Below are positions 41,692 through 53,322 of a stretch of DNA of 64,000 bases, one piece after another. How positions within the stretch are numbered: position 1 is the stretch's first letter; the number at the start of each line of letters is the position of its first letter. Below the pieces are notes generated by a model, which was not told the DNA's origin, did not search any database, and worked only from the letters and a program-made list of their open reading frames with translations. The stretch comes from Nevskia sp. (lineage in GTDB: Bacteria; Pseudomonadota; Gammaproteobacteria; Nevskiales; Nevskiaceae): contig JAQGNU010000089.1 in the NCBI GenBank assembly GCA_028291645.1, forward strand, positions 1 to 64,000. The letters are read 5' to 3'. The position numbers and the translations under genes were made by a program.

Positions 41692-42227
41692 TGGCCGAGC
41701 TGCAATCCCTCGCGCGGCCCTACGCCAAGGCGGTGTTCGAACTCGCACGCGAGACGAATGCGCTGCCGGCCTGGTCGCAGACGCTGGCGACGTTGGCGTT
41801 GACCGCCAGCGACGCGCAGGTGGTGGCCGAGATCGGCAACCCGCGCTTCTCGCGCGGCGACGCCGCCAAGCTGATCATCGGCGCGCTCGGCGAGCGGCTC
41901 AATGCGCAGGCGCAGAACTTGGTGCGTCTGCTGGCCGAAAACCATCGCATCGCGCTGCTGCCGGCCCTAGCTACCGAATTCGAAGCGCTGAAAGCGGAAG
42001 CCGAGAAGCGCGTCGAAGTCGACATCACCACTGCCAGCGAGATCGACAGCGCGCAGAAGCAGTCGCTGGCGAGCGCCATCGGCAAGCGCCTGTCGCGTGA
42101 AGTGGAAGTGACCTGGAACACCGACGCCAGTCTGATCGCGGGTGCGGTGATCCGCGCCGGCGATCTGGTCATCGACGGCTCCGTGGCGGATGAATTGACC
42201 CAGCTGCGCCATTCCTTAGTTAGTTAA
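41691..42227 (+). CDS. atpH: F0F1 ATP synthase subunit delta
   Basis: ARPYAKAVFELA; operon position. Confidence 0.96.
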   Translation: MAELQSLARPYAKAVFELARETNALPAWSQTLATLALTASDAQVVAEIGNPRFSRGDAAKLIIGALGERLNAQAQNLVRLLAENHRIALLPALATEFEALKAEAEKRVEVDITTASEIDSAQKQSLASAIGKRLSREVEVTWNTDASLIAGAVIRAGDLVIDGSVADELTQLRHSLVS

Positions 42228-42234
42228 CTCTTAA

Positions 42235-42256
42235 GCGGGGCGCCGACGCGCCCCGC
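42235..42256 (+). other. Perfect 9-bp-stem tetraloop hairpin between atpH and atpA
   Basis: GCGGGGCGC-CGAC-GCGCCCCGC. Confidence 0.85.
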
Positions 42257-42291
42257 CCATTTAAATATTGGGCGAACCGAGTAAAAAGCTT

Positions 42292-43848
42292 ATGCAACAA
42301 CTCAACCCTTCCGAGATCAGCGAACTGATCAAGGCCCGCATTCAGAACTTCGAAGCGGCCAGCGAAGCGCGCAACACCGGTACCATCGTGTCCTTGCAGG
42401 ACGGCATCGTCCGCATTCATGGTCTGAGCGATGCGCTGCAGGGCGAAATGCTCGAATTCGCGTCGAACGAAAAAGGCGAAGCCACTTTCGGCCTCGCGCT
42501 GAACCTGGAGCGCGACTCGGTCGGCGCGGTGGTGCTGGGCGACTACAAGCATCTGAAGGAAGGTGGCACGGTGAAGACCACCGGCCGCATTCTCGAAGTG
42601 CCGGTCGGCGAAGCGCTGCTCGGCCGCGTGGTCGATGCGCTCGGCCGCCCGATCGACGGCAAGGGCCCGATCGCCGCCAGCGGTACTTCGCCCATCGAGA
42701 AAATCGCACCGGGCGTCATCACCCGCAAGTCGGTCGACCAGCCGGTGCAGACCGGTCTGAAGTCGATCGACGCTATGGTGCCGGTCGGCCGCGGCCAGCG
42801 CGAACTGATCATCGGCGATCGTCAGACCGGCAAGACCGCGGTCGCGATCGACGCCATCATCAACCAGAAGCACACCGGCATTAAGTGCATCTACGTCGCC
42901 ATCGGCCAGAAGGCCAGCTCGATCGCCAACGTCGTGCGCAAGCTCGAAGAGTTCGACGCGCTGGCACACACCATCGTCGTCGCCGCTACGGCTTCCGAAG
43001 CGGCCGCGCTGCAGTTCATCGCACCGTTCTCCGGCTGCACGATGGGCGAGTATTTCCGCGACAAGGGCGAAGACGCGCTGATCGTGTACGACGATCTGTC
43101 GAAACAGGCGGTCGCCTATCGCCAGGTGTCGCTGCTGCTGAAGCGTCCGCCGGGCCGCGAAGCCTATCCCGGCGACGTGTTCTATCTGCATTCGCGCCTG
43201 CTGGAGCGCGCCGCCAGAGTCAATGCCGAATACGTCGAGAAGCACACCAATGGCGCCGTCAAGGGCAAGACCGGTTCGCTGACCGCGCTGCCGATCATCG
43301 AAACCCAGGCCGGCGACGTTTCCGCATTCGTGCCGACCAACGTCATCTCGATCACCGACGGCCAGATCTTCCTCGAAACCGATCTGTTCAACGCCGGTAT
43401 CCGCCCCGCGATCAACGCCGGCATCTCGGTGTCGCGCGTCGGTGGCGCCGCGCAGACCAAGGTCATCAAGAAGCTCGGCGGCGGCGTGCGTCTGGCGCTG
43501 GCGCAGTACCGCGAACTTGCGGCCTTCGCACAGTTCGCCTCGGACCTCGATGAAGCCACGCGCAAGCAGCTCGAACGCGGCACCCGCGTGATGGAGCTGA
43601 TGAAGCAGAAGCAGTACGCGCCGCTGTCGGTCGGCCAGATGGCCGGCACGCTGTACGCGGTGGAGAAAGGCTTCATCGACAAAGTCCCGGTCGAACAGGT
43701 GCTCGAGTGGGAAGCCGGCCTGCACCAGTTCCTCGGCAGCAGCCACAAGGAATTGCTGGGCAAGCTCGACAAGGGCGACTGGAACGATGGCCTCGACGCC
43801 GAGCTGAAAGCGGCGATGGAAGCCTACGTCAAGCAGTCCGCGATTTAA
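42292..43848 (+). CDS. atpA: F0F1 ATP synthase subunit alpha
   Basis: [19 protein letters not shown]; start set at [10 protein letters not shown]. Confidence 0.98.
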   Translation: MQQLNPSEISELIKARIQNFEAASEARNTGTIVSLQDGIVRIHGLSDALQGEMLEFASNEKGEATFGLALNLERDSVGAVVLGDYKHLKEGGTVKTTGRILEVPVGEALLGRVVDALGRPIDGKGPIAASGTSPIEKIAPGVITRKSVDQPVQTGLKSIDAMVPVGRGQRELIIGDRQTGKTAVAIDAIINQKHTGIKCIYVAIGQKASSIANVVRKLEEFDALAHTIVVAATASEAAALQFIAPFSGCTMGEYFRDKGEDALIVYDDLSKQAVAYRQVSLLLKRPPGREAYPGDVFYLHSRLLERAARVNAEYVEKHTNGAVKGKTGSLTALPIIETQAGDVSAFVPTNVISITDGQIFLETDLFNAGIRPAINAGISVSRVGGAAQTKVIKKLGGGVRLALAQYRELAAFAQFASDLDEATRKQLERGTRVMELMKQKQYAPLSVGQMAGTLYAVEKGFIDKVPVEQVLEWEAGLHQFLGSSHKELLGKLDKGDWNDGLDAELKAAMEAYVKQSAI

Positions 43849-43873
43849 GTTTATGAAACCGCAGCGCGAGCTT

Positions 43874-43963
43874 GCCCTCACCCTAACCCTCTCCCAGAGG
43901 GAGAGGGGATTCATTCTTTTGCCTCTCCCTCTGGGAGAGGCCGCGCGCAGCGCGGGTGAGGGC
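43874..43963. repeat. REP-like composite palindrome between atpA and atpG
   Basis: GCCCTCACCC ... GGGTGAGGGC outer inverted repeat enclosing CCTCTCCCAGAGGGAGAGG and its exact reverse complement CCTCTCCCTCTGGGAGAGG. Confidence 0.93.
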
Positions 43964-43965
43964 TA

Positions 43966-44826
43966 ATGGCCGGCGCAAAAGAGATCCGCACCAAGATCAA
44001 GAGCGTGAAGAACACGCAGAAGATCACGCGCGCGATGGAAAAAGTCGCCATGTCGAAAATGCGCAAGGCGCAGGAACGCATGGTCGCCGCGCGCCCGTAC
44101 GCGGAGAAGATTCGTCGCACCGTCAGCCATCTGGCGCAGGCGAATCCGGAGTACAAGCATCCGTACATGCTGGAGCGCGAGGTCAAGCGCGTTGCCTTCA
44201 TCATCGTGTCGTCGGATCGCGGGCTGGCGGGTGGACTCAACACCAACTTGTTCCGCGCGCTGATCCGTGCGATCCGCGACTGGAAAGAGCAGGGCGTGGA
44301 ATCCGAGTACGCAATCATCGGCAACAAGGGTGTGGCGTTCTTCAAGCGCGTCGGCGGCAAGGTGGTGGCGCAGGTCACGCATCTCGGCGACAAGCCGCAT
44401 ATCGACCAGCTGCTCGGCACCATCAAGGTCGTCACCGACGCCTATCGCGAAGCTTCGGTCGACCGCGTATTCCTGGCGTCGGCGCAGTTCGTCAACACGA
44501 TGACGCAGAAGCCGCATATCCGTCAGCTGCTGCCGGTCGAGCCGATCGAAACCAAGAATCTGCCGGAGCACTGGGATTACATCTACGAGCCGGAAGCGGT
44601 CGACCTGCTCGACACCGTGCTGGCGCGTTACGTCGAGGCGCAGGTGTATCAGGCGGTGGTCGAGAACGCCGCCAGCGAACAGTCCGCGCGCATGGTGGCG
44701 ATGAAGTCCGCCACCGACAACGCCGGCAAGATCATCAGTGGCTTGCAACTCGCCTACAACAAGGCGCGCCAGGCCAGCATCACCAAGGAACTGGCGGAAA
44801 TTGTCGGCGGCGCCGCCGCCGTTTAG
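43966..44826 (+). CDS. atpG: F0F1 ATP synthase subunit gamma
   Basis: [36 protein letters not shown]. Confidence 0.97.
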   Translation: MAGAKEIRTKIKSVKNTQKITRAMEKVAMSKMRKAQERMVAARPYAEKIRRTVSHLAQANPEYKHPYMLEREVKRVAFIIVSSDRGLAGGLNTNLFRALIRAIRDWKEQGVESEYAIIGNKGVAFFKRVGGKVVAQVTHLGDKPHIDQLLGTIKVVTDAYREASVDRVFLASAQFVNTMTQKPHIRQLLPVEPIETKNLPEHWDYIYEPEAVDLLDTVLARYVEAQVYQAVVENAASEQSARMVAMKSATDNAGKIISGLQLAYNKARQASITKELAEIVGGAAAV

Positions 44827-46281
<1,455 letters not shown>

Positions 46282-46305
46282 GGCTCATTCGCGCACGAGA
46301 GACCC

Positions 46306-46725
46306 ATGGCAACCATCAGCGTCGATATCGTTTCGGTAGAAGGGCAGATCCATCACGGCGAGGCCGCGATGGTGTTCGCGCCGGCCGAGATGGGCGAACT
46401 CGGCATCCTGCCGCGTCACGCGCCGCTGCTGACACGGCTGAAGCCGGGCGCGGTGCGCGTGCGCGATGCCGATGGCACCGAGCATTCGTTCTTCGTCGGC
46501 GGCGGCATACTCGAAGTGTTGCCGCACCTGGTCACGGTGATGGCCGACATGGCACTGCGCGCCAAGGATTGCGACGAGAAGGCGGCGGCGGCGGCCAAGG
46601 CACGCGCCGAAAAGATGATGGCCTATGCCAAGACCGAAACCGACATTGCGCGCGCGCAGTTCGAGATGATTCAGGCCCAGGCGCTGGCCGAGTTCCTGCA
46701 GAAGGCCAAGAAAGGCCACACCTGA
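46306..46725 (+). CDS. atpC: F0F1 ATP synthase subunit epsilon
   Basis: VSVEGQIHHGEAAMVFAPAEMGELGILPRHAPLLTRLKPGAVR. Confidence 0.97.
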   Translation: MATISVDIVSVEGQIHHGEAAMVFAPAEMGELGILPRHAPLLTRLKPGAVRVRDADGTEHSFFVGGGILEVLPHLVTVMADMALRAKDCDEKAAAAAKARAEKMMAYAKTETDIARAQFEMIQAQALAEFLQKAKKGHT

Positions 46726-46750
46726 GCGTGGCCTGATCGCGGCGCCGACC

Positions 46751-47266
46751 TCAGGCGCCGTGCGTCACCAGCAGCCAGGCGCTGCGACTGCCGGAAAGAA
46801 TCAGCGTGATCATGCCGGTAAATAGCAGCGTCCAGAAGATGTCGACGCGTGTCGTCCCAAGCAGCAGCAAAGCACCTGCAATCAGCAGTGCAGCATTTCC
46901 GAGCAGTGACAGGATCAGGCGCTGCATGACCGGTCCGCGCGAATGCGGCGTCGGCGCAGCACGCACGACGGCGATCACGCCGCGCAGCACGCGATGGCCG
47001 CCAACGATGCCAACCACCGCGAGAAAGCCGCCGATCTGGGTCGCCGAGTAAGGCACCTGCATGAGCAGCGATACCAGCAGCACATTGAGGAAGTCGGCGA
47101 AGGTCTGGCGCGCCAGGGTGCGCATGCCAACATCGCCGGCCGCGCCGAGCAGCTCCGGTTTGAGCGTCATCGCGACGAATACCAGGCCGACCAGACCACC
47201 GCTGACTTGCGCGGTCGAGCTGAAGAACGACAACCAGTTCTCGCTATGCAGGCTGCTGATTTCCAC
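46751..47266 (-). CDS. Hypothetical membrane protein, probable GTG start
   Basis: Multi-TM ORF; start inferred at GTG 47266 (VEISSLHSENWLSFFSSTAQVSGGLVGLVFVAMTL), as more upstream sequence would run into glmU. Confidence 0.65.
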   Translation of the reverse strand: MEISSLHSENWLSFFSSTAQVSGGLVGLVFVAMTLKPELLGAAGDVGMRTLARQTFADFLNVLLVSLLMQVPYSATQIGGFLAVVGIVGGHRVLRGVIAVVRAAPTPHSRGPVMQRLILSLLGNAALLIAGALLLLGTTRVDIFWTLLFTGMITLILSGSRSAWLLVTHGA

Positions 47267-47388
47267 CCGAATCTCCGATGTGCCGCGAGCCGCATGGTCG
47301 CAACTGCGCCGGCGCGCGGCAAGCCGCAGCAGCGGATTTGTCCGGCTGATCCTATGATGATGCCTGTCCGTGCAGAGGCTGATCGAGG

Positions 47389-48774
47389 ATGACGATGCAG
47401 GCGTCCATACACGCGGTGATTTTGGCGGCGGGCCAGGGCACGCGCATGCGCAGCGCACTGCCGAAGGTGCTGCACCCGGTCGGCGGCACACCGATGCTGG
47501 GCCGCGTGCTCGCGGCGGCGCAGGCGGCAGGGGTCAACCATAGTCATCTGGTGCTGGGTCATGCTGCGGAGCAGGTGCGCGCATGGCTCGCTGCGCAGAG
47601 CGGTTTCGATGCGGCGACGGTGGTTCAGCCGCAGCAGCTGGGTACTGCGCATGCGGTGCAGCAGGCGCTGCCGGAGATTCCGGACCATGCGCTGGTGGTG
47701 GTGTTGTACGGCGACGTGCCGCTGGTTACGCCGGCGACGATTCAGGCGCTGATCGCCGCGGCCAAGGTCGGCTTGGCGCTGGTCACGGTCGAAGTCGTCC
47801 AGCCACACGGCTATGGCCGCATCCTGCGCGACAGTGCGCGGCGCATCACCGGCATCGTCGAGGAACGCGACGCCAGCGCAGCCGAGCGCGCGATCCACGA
47901 AATCAATACCGGCCTGCTGGCCGCACCAGCGAAGCGGCTCAAGCGCTGGCTGTCGAAAGTGAAGAACGACAATGCCAAGGGCGAGTTCTACCTGACCGAT
48001 GTCGTCGCGCTGGCGGCGAGCGATGGCGTCGAAGTCGCCGCGGTCGCGGCGGCCTCGGCCGACGAAGTCGAAGGCGTCAACGATCCGCTGCAACTGGCGC
48101 AGGCCGAGCGGCGCCTGCAGCAGCAGCAGACTGCGCAGCTGCAGCGCGACGGCCTGTTCCTGGCCGATCCGGCGCGCTTCGAATTGCGTGGCAGTCTCAA
48201 GATCGGCCGCGACGTGCGCATCGATGTCGGCTGCGTGCTGGAAGGTGCAGTGGAGTTGGGCGACGGCGTCGTCATCGGACCGTACTGCGTGCTGCGCAAT
48301 GTGCGTCTCGGTGCCGGCACGCGCGTCGATGCGCACTCGGTGCTGGACACTGCGGTCGCCGGCAGCAACTGCCGCATCGGTCCGTTCGCGCGGCTGCGCC
48401 CCGGTGCGCAACTGGCCGATGAAGTGCATATCGGCAACTTCGTCGAGATCAAACAGAGCACGCTCGGCGCGGGCGCCAAGGCAAATCATCTGGCCTATGT
48501 CGGCGATGCCACCGTCGGCGCCCGCGCCAACATCGGCGCCGGCGTCATCACCTGCAACTACGACGGCGTCGACAAGCACCCGACCGTGATCGGTGCGGAT
48601 GCCTTTATCGGCAGCGATTCGCAGCTGATCGCACCGGTAACGATCGGCCAGGGCGCCTACATCGCGGCCGGCTCGACCATCGTCCGCGACGTGCCGGATC
48701 AGGCGCTCGCGGTGGCGCGGGCACGCGAGCAGAAGATCGTGCCGGACTGGCGGGCGCGCAAAAAGGACCGCTGA
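47389..48774 (+). CDS. glmU: Bifunctional UDP-GlcNAc diphosphorylase/glucosamine-1-P acetyltransferase
   Basis: VILAAGQGTRMRSALPKVLHPVGG; left-handed beta-helix hexapeptides; NYDGVDKHPTVIG. Confidence 0.98.
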   Translation: MTMQASIHAVILAAGQGTRMRSALPKVLHPVGGTPMLGRVLAAAQAAGVNHSHLVLGHAAEQVRAWLAAQSGFDAATVVQPQQLGTAHAVQQALPEIPDHALVVVLYGDVPLVTPATIQALIAAAKVGLALVTVEVVQPHGYGRILRDSARRITGIVEERDASAAERAIHEINTGLLAAPAKRLKRWLSKVKNDNAKGEFYLTDVVALAASDGVEVAAVAAASADEVEGVNDPLQLAQAERRLQQQQTAQLQRDGLFLADPARFELRGSLKIGRDVRIDVGCVLEGAVELGDGVVIGPYCVLRNVRLGAGTRVDAHSVLDTAVAGSNCRIGPFARLRPGAQLADEVHIGNFVEIKQSTLGAGAKANHLAYVGDATVGARANIGAGVITCNYDGVDKHPTVIGADAFIGSDSQLIAPVTIGQGAYIAAGSTIVRDVPDQALAVARAREQKIVPDWRARKKDR

Positions 48775-48884
48775 GGAGCTGTCTTCGCAGAGTGCTTCAA
48801 GCCCGTGATCGTGTTTCGCGCAAAGCACGCGAACAACGCAAAGACTGTCAAGAAGCGAATTTGCTCAGCGCCTGTCCTCAAAAA

Positions 48885-49006
48885 TCCCCTCTCCCACTGG
48901 GAGAGGGCTAGGGCGAGGGGCGATCTCGCTGATGTGGATGTGCTTCGTAACGACTGCGCCCCTCATCCGGCCCTCCGGGCCACCTTCTCCCGGCGGGAGA
49001 AGGGAC
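48885..49006. repeat. Paired REP-like palindromes between glmU and glmS
   Basis: CCCCTCTCCCactGGGAGAGGG and CCTTCTCCCggcGGGAGAAGG. Confidence 0.85.
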
Positions 49007-49116
49007 AGCAGTCGATCGTTCTACTCTTTGAGGACGGCTTCTAAGGTCTGCGTAAGCTGGTCGGGCGATAATAACGACCAAACGCGGGAATCCCCGTCTC
49101 AGAGGAACGCTTTGCC

Positions 49117-50949
49117 ATGTGTGGAATCGTCGGCGCGGTCGCCCAGCGCAACGTCACCCCGATCCTGATGGAAGGCCTGCATCGGCTTGAGTATCGCGGC
49201 TACGATTCCGCCGGTATCGCCGTGGTCGCCGCCGATGGGCATCTGTGTCTGCAGCGCGCGGTCGGCAAGGTTGCGCAGCTCGAAGCCAAGCTGCTGAGCC
49301 ATCCCTGCCCCGGCACCAGCGGCATTGCGCATACGCGCTGGGCCACGCACGGCGGCGTCACCGAGGCCAATGCGCATCCGCATGTATCGCGCGGCCGTCT
49401 CGCCTTGATCCACAACGGCGTCATCGAAAACTACGAAGGGCTGCGCAGCGAAGTGCTGGCGCTCGGCTACGAGCTGGCGTCGGCCACCGATACGGAAATC
49501 GTAGCGCATCTCATGCATCACGCGCTGACGCAAGGCCTCAGCTTGCGCGAAGCGGTACGTTCGGTGCTGGCACGCTGCACTGGCGCCTATGCAATGGCGG
49601 CGCTCGATGTCGTGGACCCGAAGCGGATCGTGCTGGCGCGTGTCGGCAGTCCGCTGGTGATCGGTCTCGGTATCGGCGAAATGTTTGCAGCCTCGGACGT
49701 CGCCGCGCTGCTGCCGGTGACCAATCGCTTCATCTATCTCGAAGAAGGCGACTTCGCCGAGATCACCCAGGACGCCGTCGAAGTGTTCGATGCGGCCGGC
49801 CGGCCGCTGCAGCGCACCGTGCATGAAATCAGCCTGCATGCCGATGCCAGCGAGAAAGGCGGCTACCGGCACTTCATGGTCAAGGAAATCTTCGAGCAGC
49901 CGGCGGCCTTGATTGCGACGCTGCAGGGACGCATCGCCGGCGACCACGTGCTGCCCGCTTCGCTGGGTTCACGCGCCGAAGAGCTGCTGGCGCGGACGCG
50001 CCTGGTGCATATCGTCGCCTGCGGCACCAGCTATCACGCCGGTCTCGTCGCCAAGTATTGGATCGAGACGCTGGCGAAGATTCCCTGCCACGTCGAGATC
50101 GCCAGCGAATACCGCTATCGCGATGTCGTTGTGCCGGACGACACGCTGTTCATGACGCTGTCGCAGTCCGGCGAAACCGCCGACACGCTGGCGGCATTGC
50201 GCTCCGCGCGCGCGGCCGGCTATCTGGCGCTGCTGACCGTCTGCAATTCCGCGCAAAGCTCGATGGTGCGCGAATCCGATCTGGTGATGCTGACCCAGGC
50301 CGGTGCCGAGATCGGCGTCGCCTCGACCAAGGCCTTCACCACTCAACTGCTGGCGCTGCTGGTGTTTACGACGATGCTGGCGCGCACGCGCGGCCTCGAC
50401 GCCGCGCGCGAACGCGAGATCGTGCGGCAGTTGCAGACGGTCGCGGGTGCGGTCGAACGCACGCTGATGATGGAACCGGTGATCCGCACGCTGGCCGAAG
50501 CCTTCGTCGAAAAACATCACGCACTGTTCCTCGGCCGCGGCCCGATGTATCCGATCGCGCTCGAAGGCGCGCTCAAGCTCAAGGAAATTTCCTACGTCCA
50601 CGCCGAAGGCTACGCCGCCGGCGAACTCAAGCACGGCCCGCTGGCGCTGATCGACGAAACCATGCCGGTGATCGTCGTCGCACCGAACAACGAGTTGCTC
50701 GACAAACTCAAGTCCAATATCCAGGTGGTACGCGCCCGCGGCGGCCAGCTGTTCGTGATCGCCGACCAGGCCACCGGCCTCAAGGCTGAACCCGGCACCG
50801 TCATCATCGACATGCCGCACGCCGAACCGCTGGTTGCGCCGATCGTCTACACCGTGCCGCTGCAGTTGCTGGCGTATCACGTCGCCGTACTCAAAGGCAC
50901 CGATGTCGACCAGCCGCGCAATCTGGCGAAGTCGGTTACGGTGGAGTGA
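49117..50949 (+). CDS. glmS: Glucosamine--fructose-6-phosphate aminotransferase
   Basis: MCGIVGAVAQRNV; C-terminus DVDQPRNLAKSVTVE (attTn7 target). Confidence 0.98.
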   Translation: MCGIVGAVAQRNVTPILMEGLHRLEYRGYDSAGIAVVAADGHLCLQRAVGKVAQLEAKLLSHPCPGTSGIAHTRWATHGGVTEANAHPHVSRGRLALIHNGVIENYEGLRSEVLALGYELASATDTEIVAHLMHHALTQGLSLREAVRSVLARCTGAYAMAALDVVDPKRIVLARVGSPLVIGLGIGEMFAASDVAALLPVTNRFIYLEEGDFAEITQDAVEVFDAAGRPLQRTVHEISLHADASEKGGYRHFMVKEIFEQPAALIATLQGRIAGDHVLPASLGSRAEELLARTRLVHIVACGTSYHAGLVAKYWIETLAKIPCHVEIASEYRYRDVVVPDDTLFMTLSQSGETADTLAALRSARAAGYLALLTVCNSAQSSMVRESDLVMLTQAGAEIGVASTKAFTTQLLALLVFTTMLARTRGLDAAREREIVRQLQTVAGAVERTLMMEPVIRTLAEAFVEKHHALFLGRGPMYPIALEGALKLKEISYVHAEGYAAGELKHGPLALIDETMPVIVVAPNNELLDKLKSNIQVVRARGGQLFVIADQATGLKAEPGTVIIDMPHAEPLVAPIVYTVPLQLLAYHVAVLKGTDVDQPRNLAKSVTVE

Positions 50950-50970
50950 GCTGAATGGGCGACGGGTGCT

Positions 50971-51088
50971 TGTTGATTTGAAACAATAAGGTCTGTCGAG
51001 GCGAAATGACGCCCGTCAAAAATGCGGACGTAACAAGTTTATTTTGTTAGGGCCTATCGGCGATAAGCAAATTTGAGAAGGTCTGTCG
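50971..51088 (+). mobile_element. Candidate Tn7-like transposon end at attTn7
   Basis: TGTTGATT terminus 22 bp after glmS stop; ACAATAAGGTCTGTCG at 50983..50998 and AAGGTCTGTCG again at 51078..51088, resembling TnsB sites of Tn7 (ACAATAAAGTCT). Confidence 0.6.
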
Positions 51089-51335
51089 CTGTTTCTTGCA
51101 AACAAAGCCGCACATTCCCGGCGTCAAACGGTGACGGATCGCCAGAAATATTCCCGACCCAGAGGCAGCTGGAGCTAAATACGACTGCTGCTGTCCGTCA
51201 GCTATGTGCCAGGAGCGGACGTACGCAATTGGAGCTGCAGAAACAGAAACGAAGTGCTCTCTCGAGGGAGCGACCAGGTATGCTGTCCGTGATGTGAAAT
51301 CAACGCGGTGACGCTGAAATGAAGAACAACGCTAA

Positions 51336-52364
51336 ATGATTACACGAGGCCACTATATCGGCGAGGTGATCGATGAGCTGTCCGCGCTCGCGGAGCAGGT
51401 GAAGCTCCGGAACCGCCTGGGACTGACCGATCTGACCGTATATTCCGAGAACTTTTTCAGGGACATTCTTAATGTTGTTCTGAACATTGACCTGAAGAAC
51501 CTCAACGCAGATCGATCCAATGAACCAGGCCTCGATCTAGCCGACTTGCGCGCACGTAAAGCCTTTCAGATCACGTCATCCGCTACCAGCGAGAAGGTTA
51601 ATCACACGCTGGAACGGATAACTGACGATCATCTTTCGACATACGACAAGATCATCGTACTAGCGATCGGAAAAAAACAGAGCAAGTACACACTAGATCC
51701 CGCAATGGCCACTCGTTGCCGCTTCAATGATGGCGATATTTGGGATATTTCGACGCTGGCTCGGTTGGCAGTGGATCTTGAAATTGAGCGGCTGAACCAG
51801 TTGGTCCAGGTGATTCGTGACAACGTGCTCCGCGTCCGAGTAGAGCTTGAAGTACCGGACGATACTGGCCGCTTTCCCACCAGTGGGTTCGACCGGTGGG
51901 AGCCGCGGCCTGCCCCGAAGATCGGAAGCGGGGATGCCTTCGTTCTTTTTTGCCGCGACGGTACGGGGGAACTGCCAATTCAAGACGAGAAAAATATTCG
52001 TAGCAGCATCCAGAAGCTTGCCAAAAAGTTGGCCAGAACCCCGCGACTGACGCGGGAGTTTCTAGCGATGCTTTACGAACTAAAGGAGTCGAAGAAGACC
52101 AGGAGGAGCGACGGAGACCACATCCTGCTGGGCAAAGTTGAGCGCGAATATCTCGGGCGTGATCTGAAAGGAGAAATCGGTATCCTGGAACACGAGGGAT
52201 TCGTGTCTGTCTCTGCAGAAGACGTCTACGACATGGGGCTTCCCGAACTCATTCTTTCAATCTCTCCAAACGAGGATCTGAATGGCCCGTTTTCGGACTT
52301 TATGAAAGCAAAAAATATGAGCTATCGAAAAGTCATAGGCAATGCAGATCTATCAGCTTTCTAG
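51336..52364 (+). CDS. SMEK-domain-containing protein (putative conflict/defence gene)
   Basis: LGLTDLTVYSENFFRDILNVVLNIDLKNLNADRSNEPGLDLADLRARKAFQITSSATSEKVNHTL resembles the SMEK N-terminal domain. Confidence 0.78.
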   Translation: MITRGHYIGEVIDELSALAEQVKLRNRLGLTDLTVYSENFFRDILNVVLNIDLKNLNADRSNEPGLDLADLRARKAFQITSSATSEKVNHTLERITDDHLSTYDKIIVLAIGKKQSKYTLDPAMATRCRFNDGDIWDISTLARLAVDLEIERLNQLVQVIRDNVLRVRVELEVPDDTGRFPTSGFDRWEPRPAPKIGSGDAFVLFCRDGTGELPIQDEKNIRSSIQKLAKKLARTPRLTREFLAMLYELKESKKTRRSDGDHILLGKVEREYLGRDLKGEIGILEHEGFVSVSAEDVYDMGLPELILSISPNEDLNGPFSDFMKAKNMSYRKVIGNADLSAF

Positions 52365-52703
52365 TCCGGGGGAGGGTTAGCTACGACTCGCTCGGACGCG
52401 ATGAAATTCGAGAGCAATCTAATAAGCATGCTGTGTCGCCTGCCAGTCACTGAGATTGCGAGTGCCGCTCACCGCTAACCTAAGCTTGGACGACCGTCCG
52501 CTCCGGGCTGTGAGCACCCGTCGTTTAGCTCTATGGTTCGCCCCGCTGATCGCCATCCACGTACAACCATCGCCCCTCCTCCCGCACGAAGCGGCTGGGC
52601 TCATATATCCGCATGGAATTGGACTCCAAACAGCAGTGCTACTCAAATACGAGGGACGTCGGTTCCGCGCGACCACGCCGGTATGGTGCGCTGCGCTTCC
52701 ACG

Positions 52704-52841
52704 TCTCGCTCGCGCCGCGCTCAGACCGGCGCAGGCACCAGGCGCAGGCGGGTGATTTCCGAAGGCGCAAAGAAGCGCAGCGGCGGTCCCCAGTAGCCGG
52801 TGCCGCGGCTGGTGTAGATCAATAGCTGGTTGAGGCGTTTG
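52704..52841 (-). pseudogene. 3'-terminal relic of a metallophosphoesterase gene (39 codons + stop)
   Basis: 138 bp, 9 mismatches to 55373..55510; minus strand encodes [39 protein letters not shown], identical to the intact protein's C-terminus. Confidence 0.93.
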
Positions 52842-53165
52842 TGCCGCGACGAAGATGCGCTTCGAGACCGGATCGCATTCTGGCGGCGTGGCTTTCCATC
52901 GCACCAATCAATCGATGCTCACGTGTCGTATGGCGTTGAATCGGTGACGTCTCGATGTCGCAGCGGCTTGGCTGCGTACAACAGATGCTTAACGTAAGAG
53001 TCAAAAATATTTTCGAGCTGACGCCGCTATCGTTCTTATCTCTCTATAAGGTGATGTTAAGTAATGAATCATAAGATACTCGGTTGTATCGACAGTTAGC
53101 ATTCAAAAAAGATTTTCATTGCGTCTTAGTCGATAGAAATAAACTCCAGTAAATACTGGCGTCCA

Positions 53166-53201
53166 CGTCAATAAATAGATCTTCTATTAATCGTATTGAC
53201 G
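53166..53201 (+). other. AT-rich two-tier hairpin in non-coding region
   Basis: CGTCAATA-AATAGA-TCT-TCTATT-aatcg-TATTGACG. Confidence 0.7.
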
Positions 53202-53306
53202 GCGCCCATGCGCCTCTCTGAGCAAGCCGATGCTGCTCTGCGATGGATTAAAAAAAATTAACTAAGACATCTGTTGTTGTCGCGCGACGTTGACCCCCTC
53301 CTATCT

Positions 53307-53322
53307 ATTGACCACGGTCAAT
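53307..53322. promoter_or_regulatory. 16-bp inverted repeat, candidate operator upstream of porin
   Basis: ATTGACC-AC-GGTCAAT. Confidence 0.45.

Noticed and set aside
42220-43914. 564-aa ORF antisense to atpA
   Set aside because: Shadow ORF; atpA on the + strand is unambiguous and high GC opens long antisense frames.
52600-52660. Opposite Tn7-like end at ...CCAAACAGCAGTGCTACTC
   Set aside because: Has ACA and GTGCT nearby but they are not adjacent and no TnsB-like repeats precede it.
52419-52907. 162-aa minus-strand ORF over the metallophosphoesterase relic
   Set aside because: It reads the relic in a different frame from the conserved one; no independent support.
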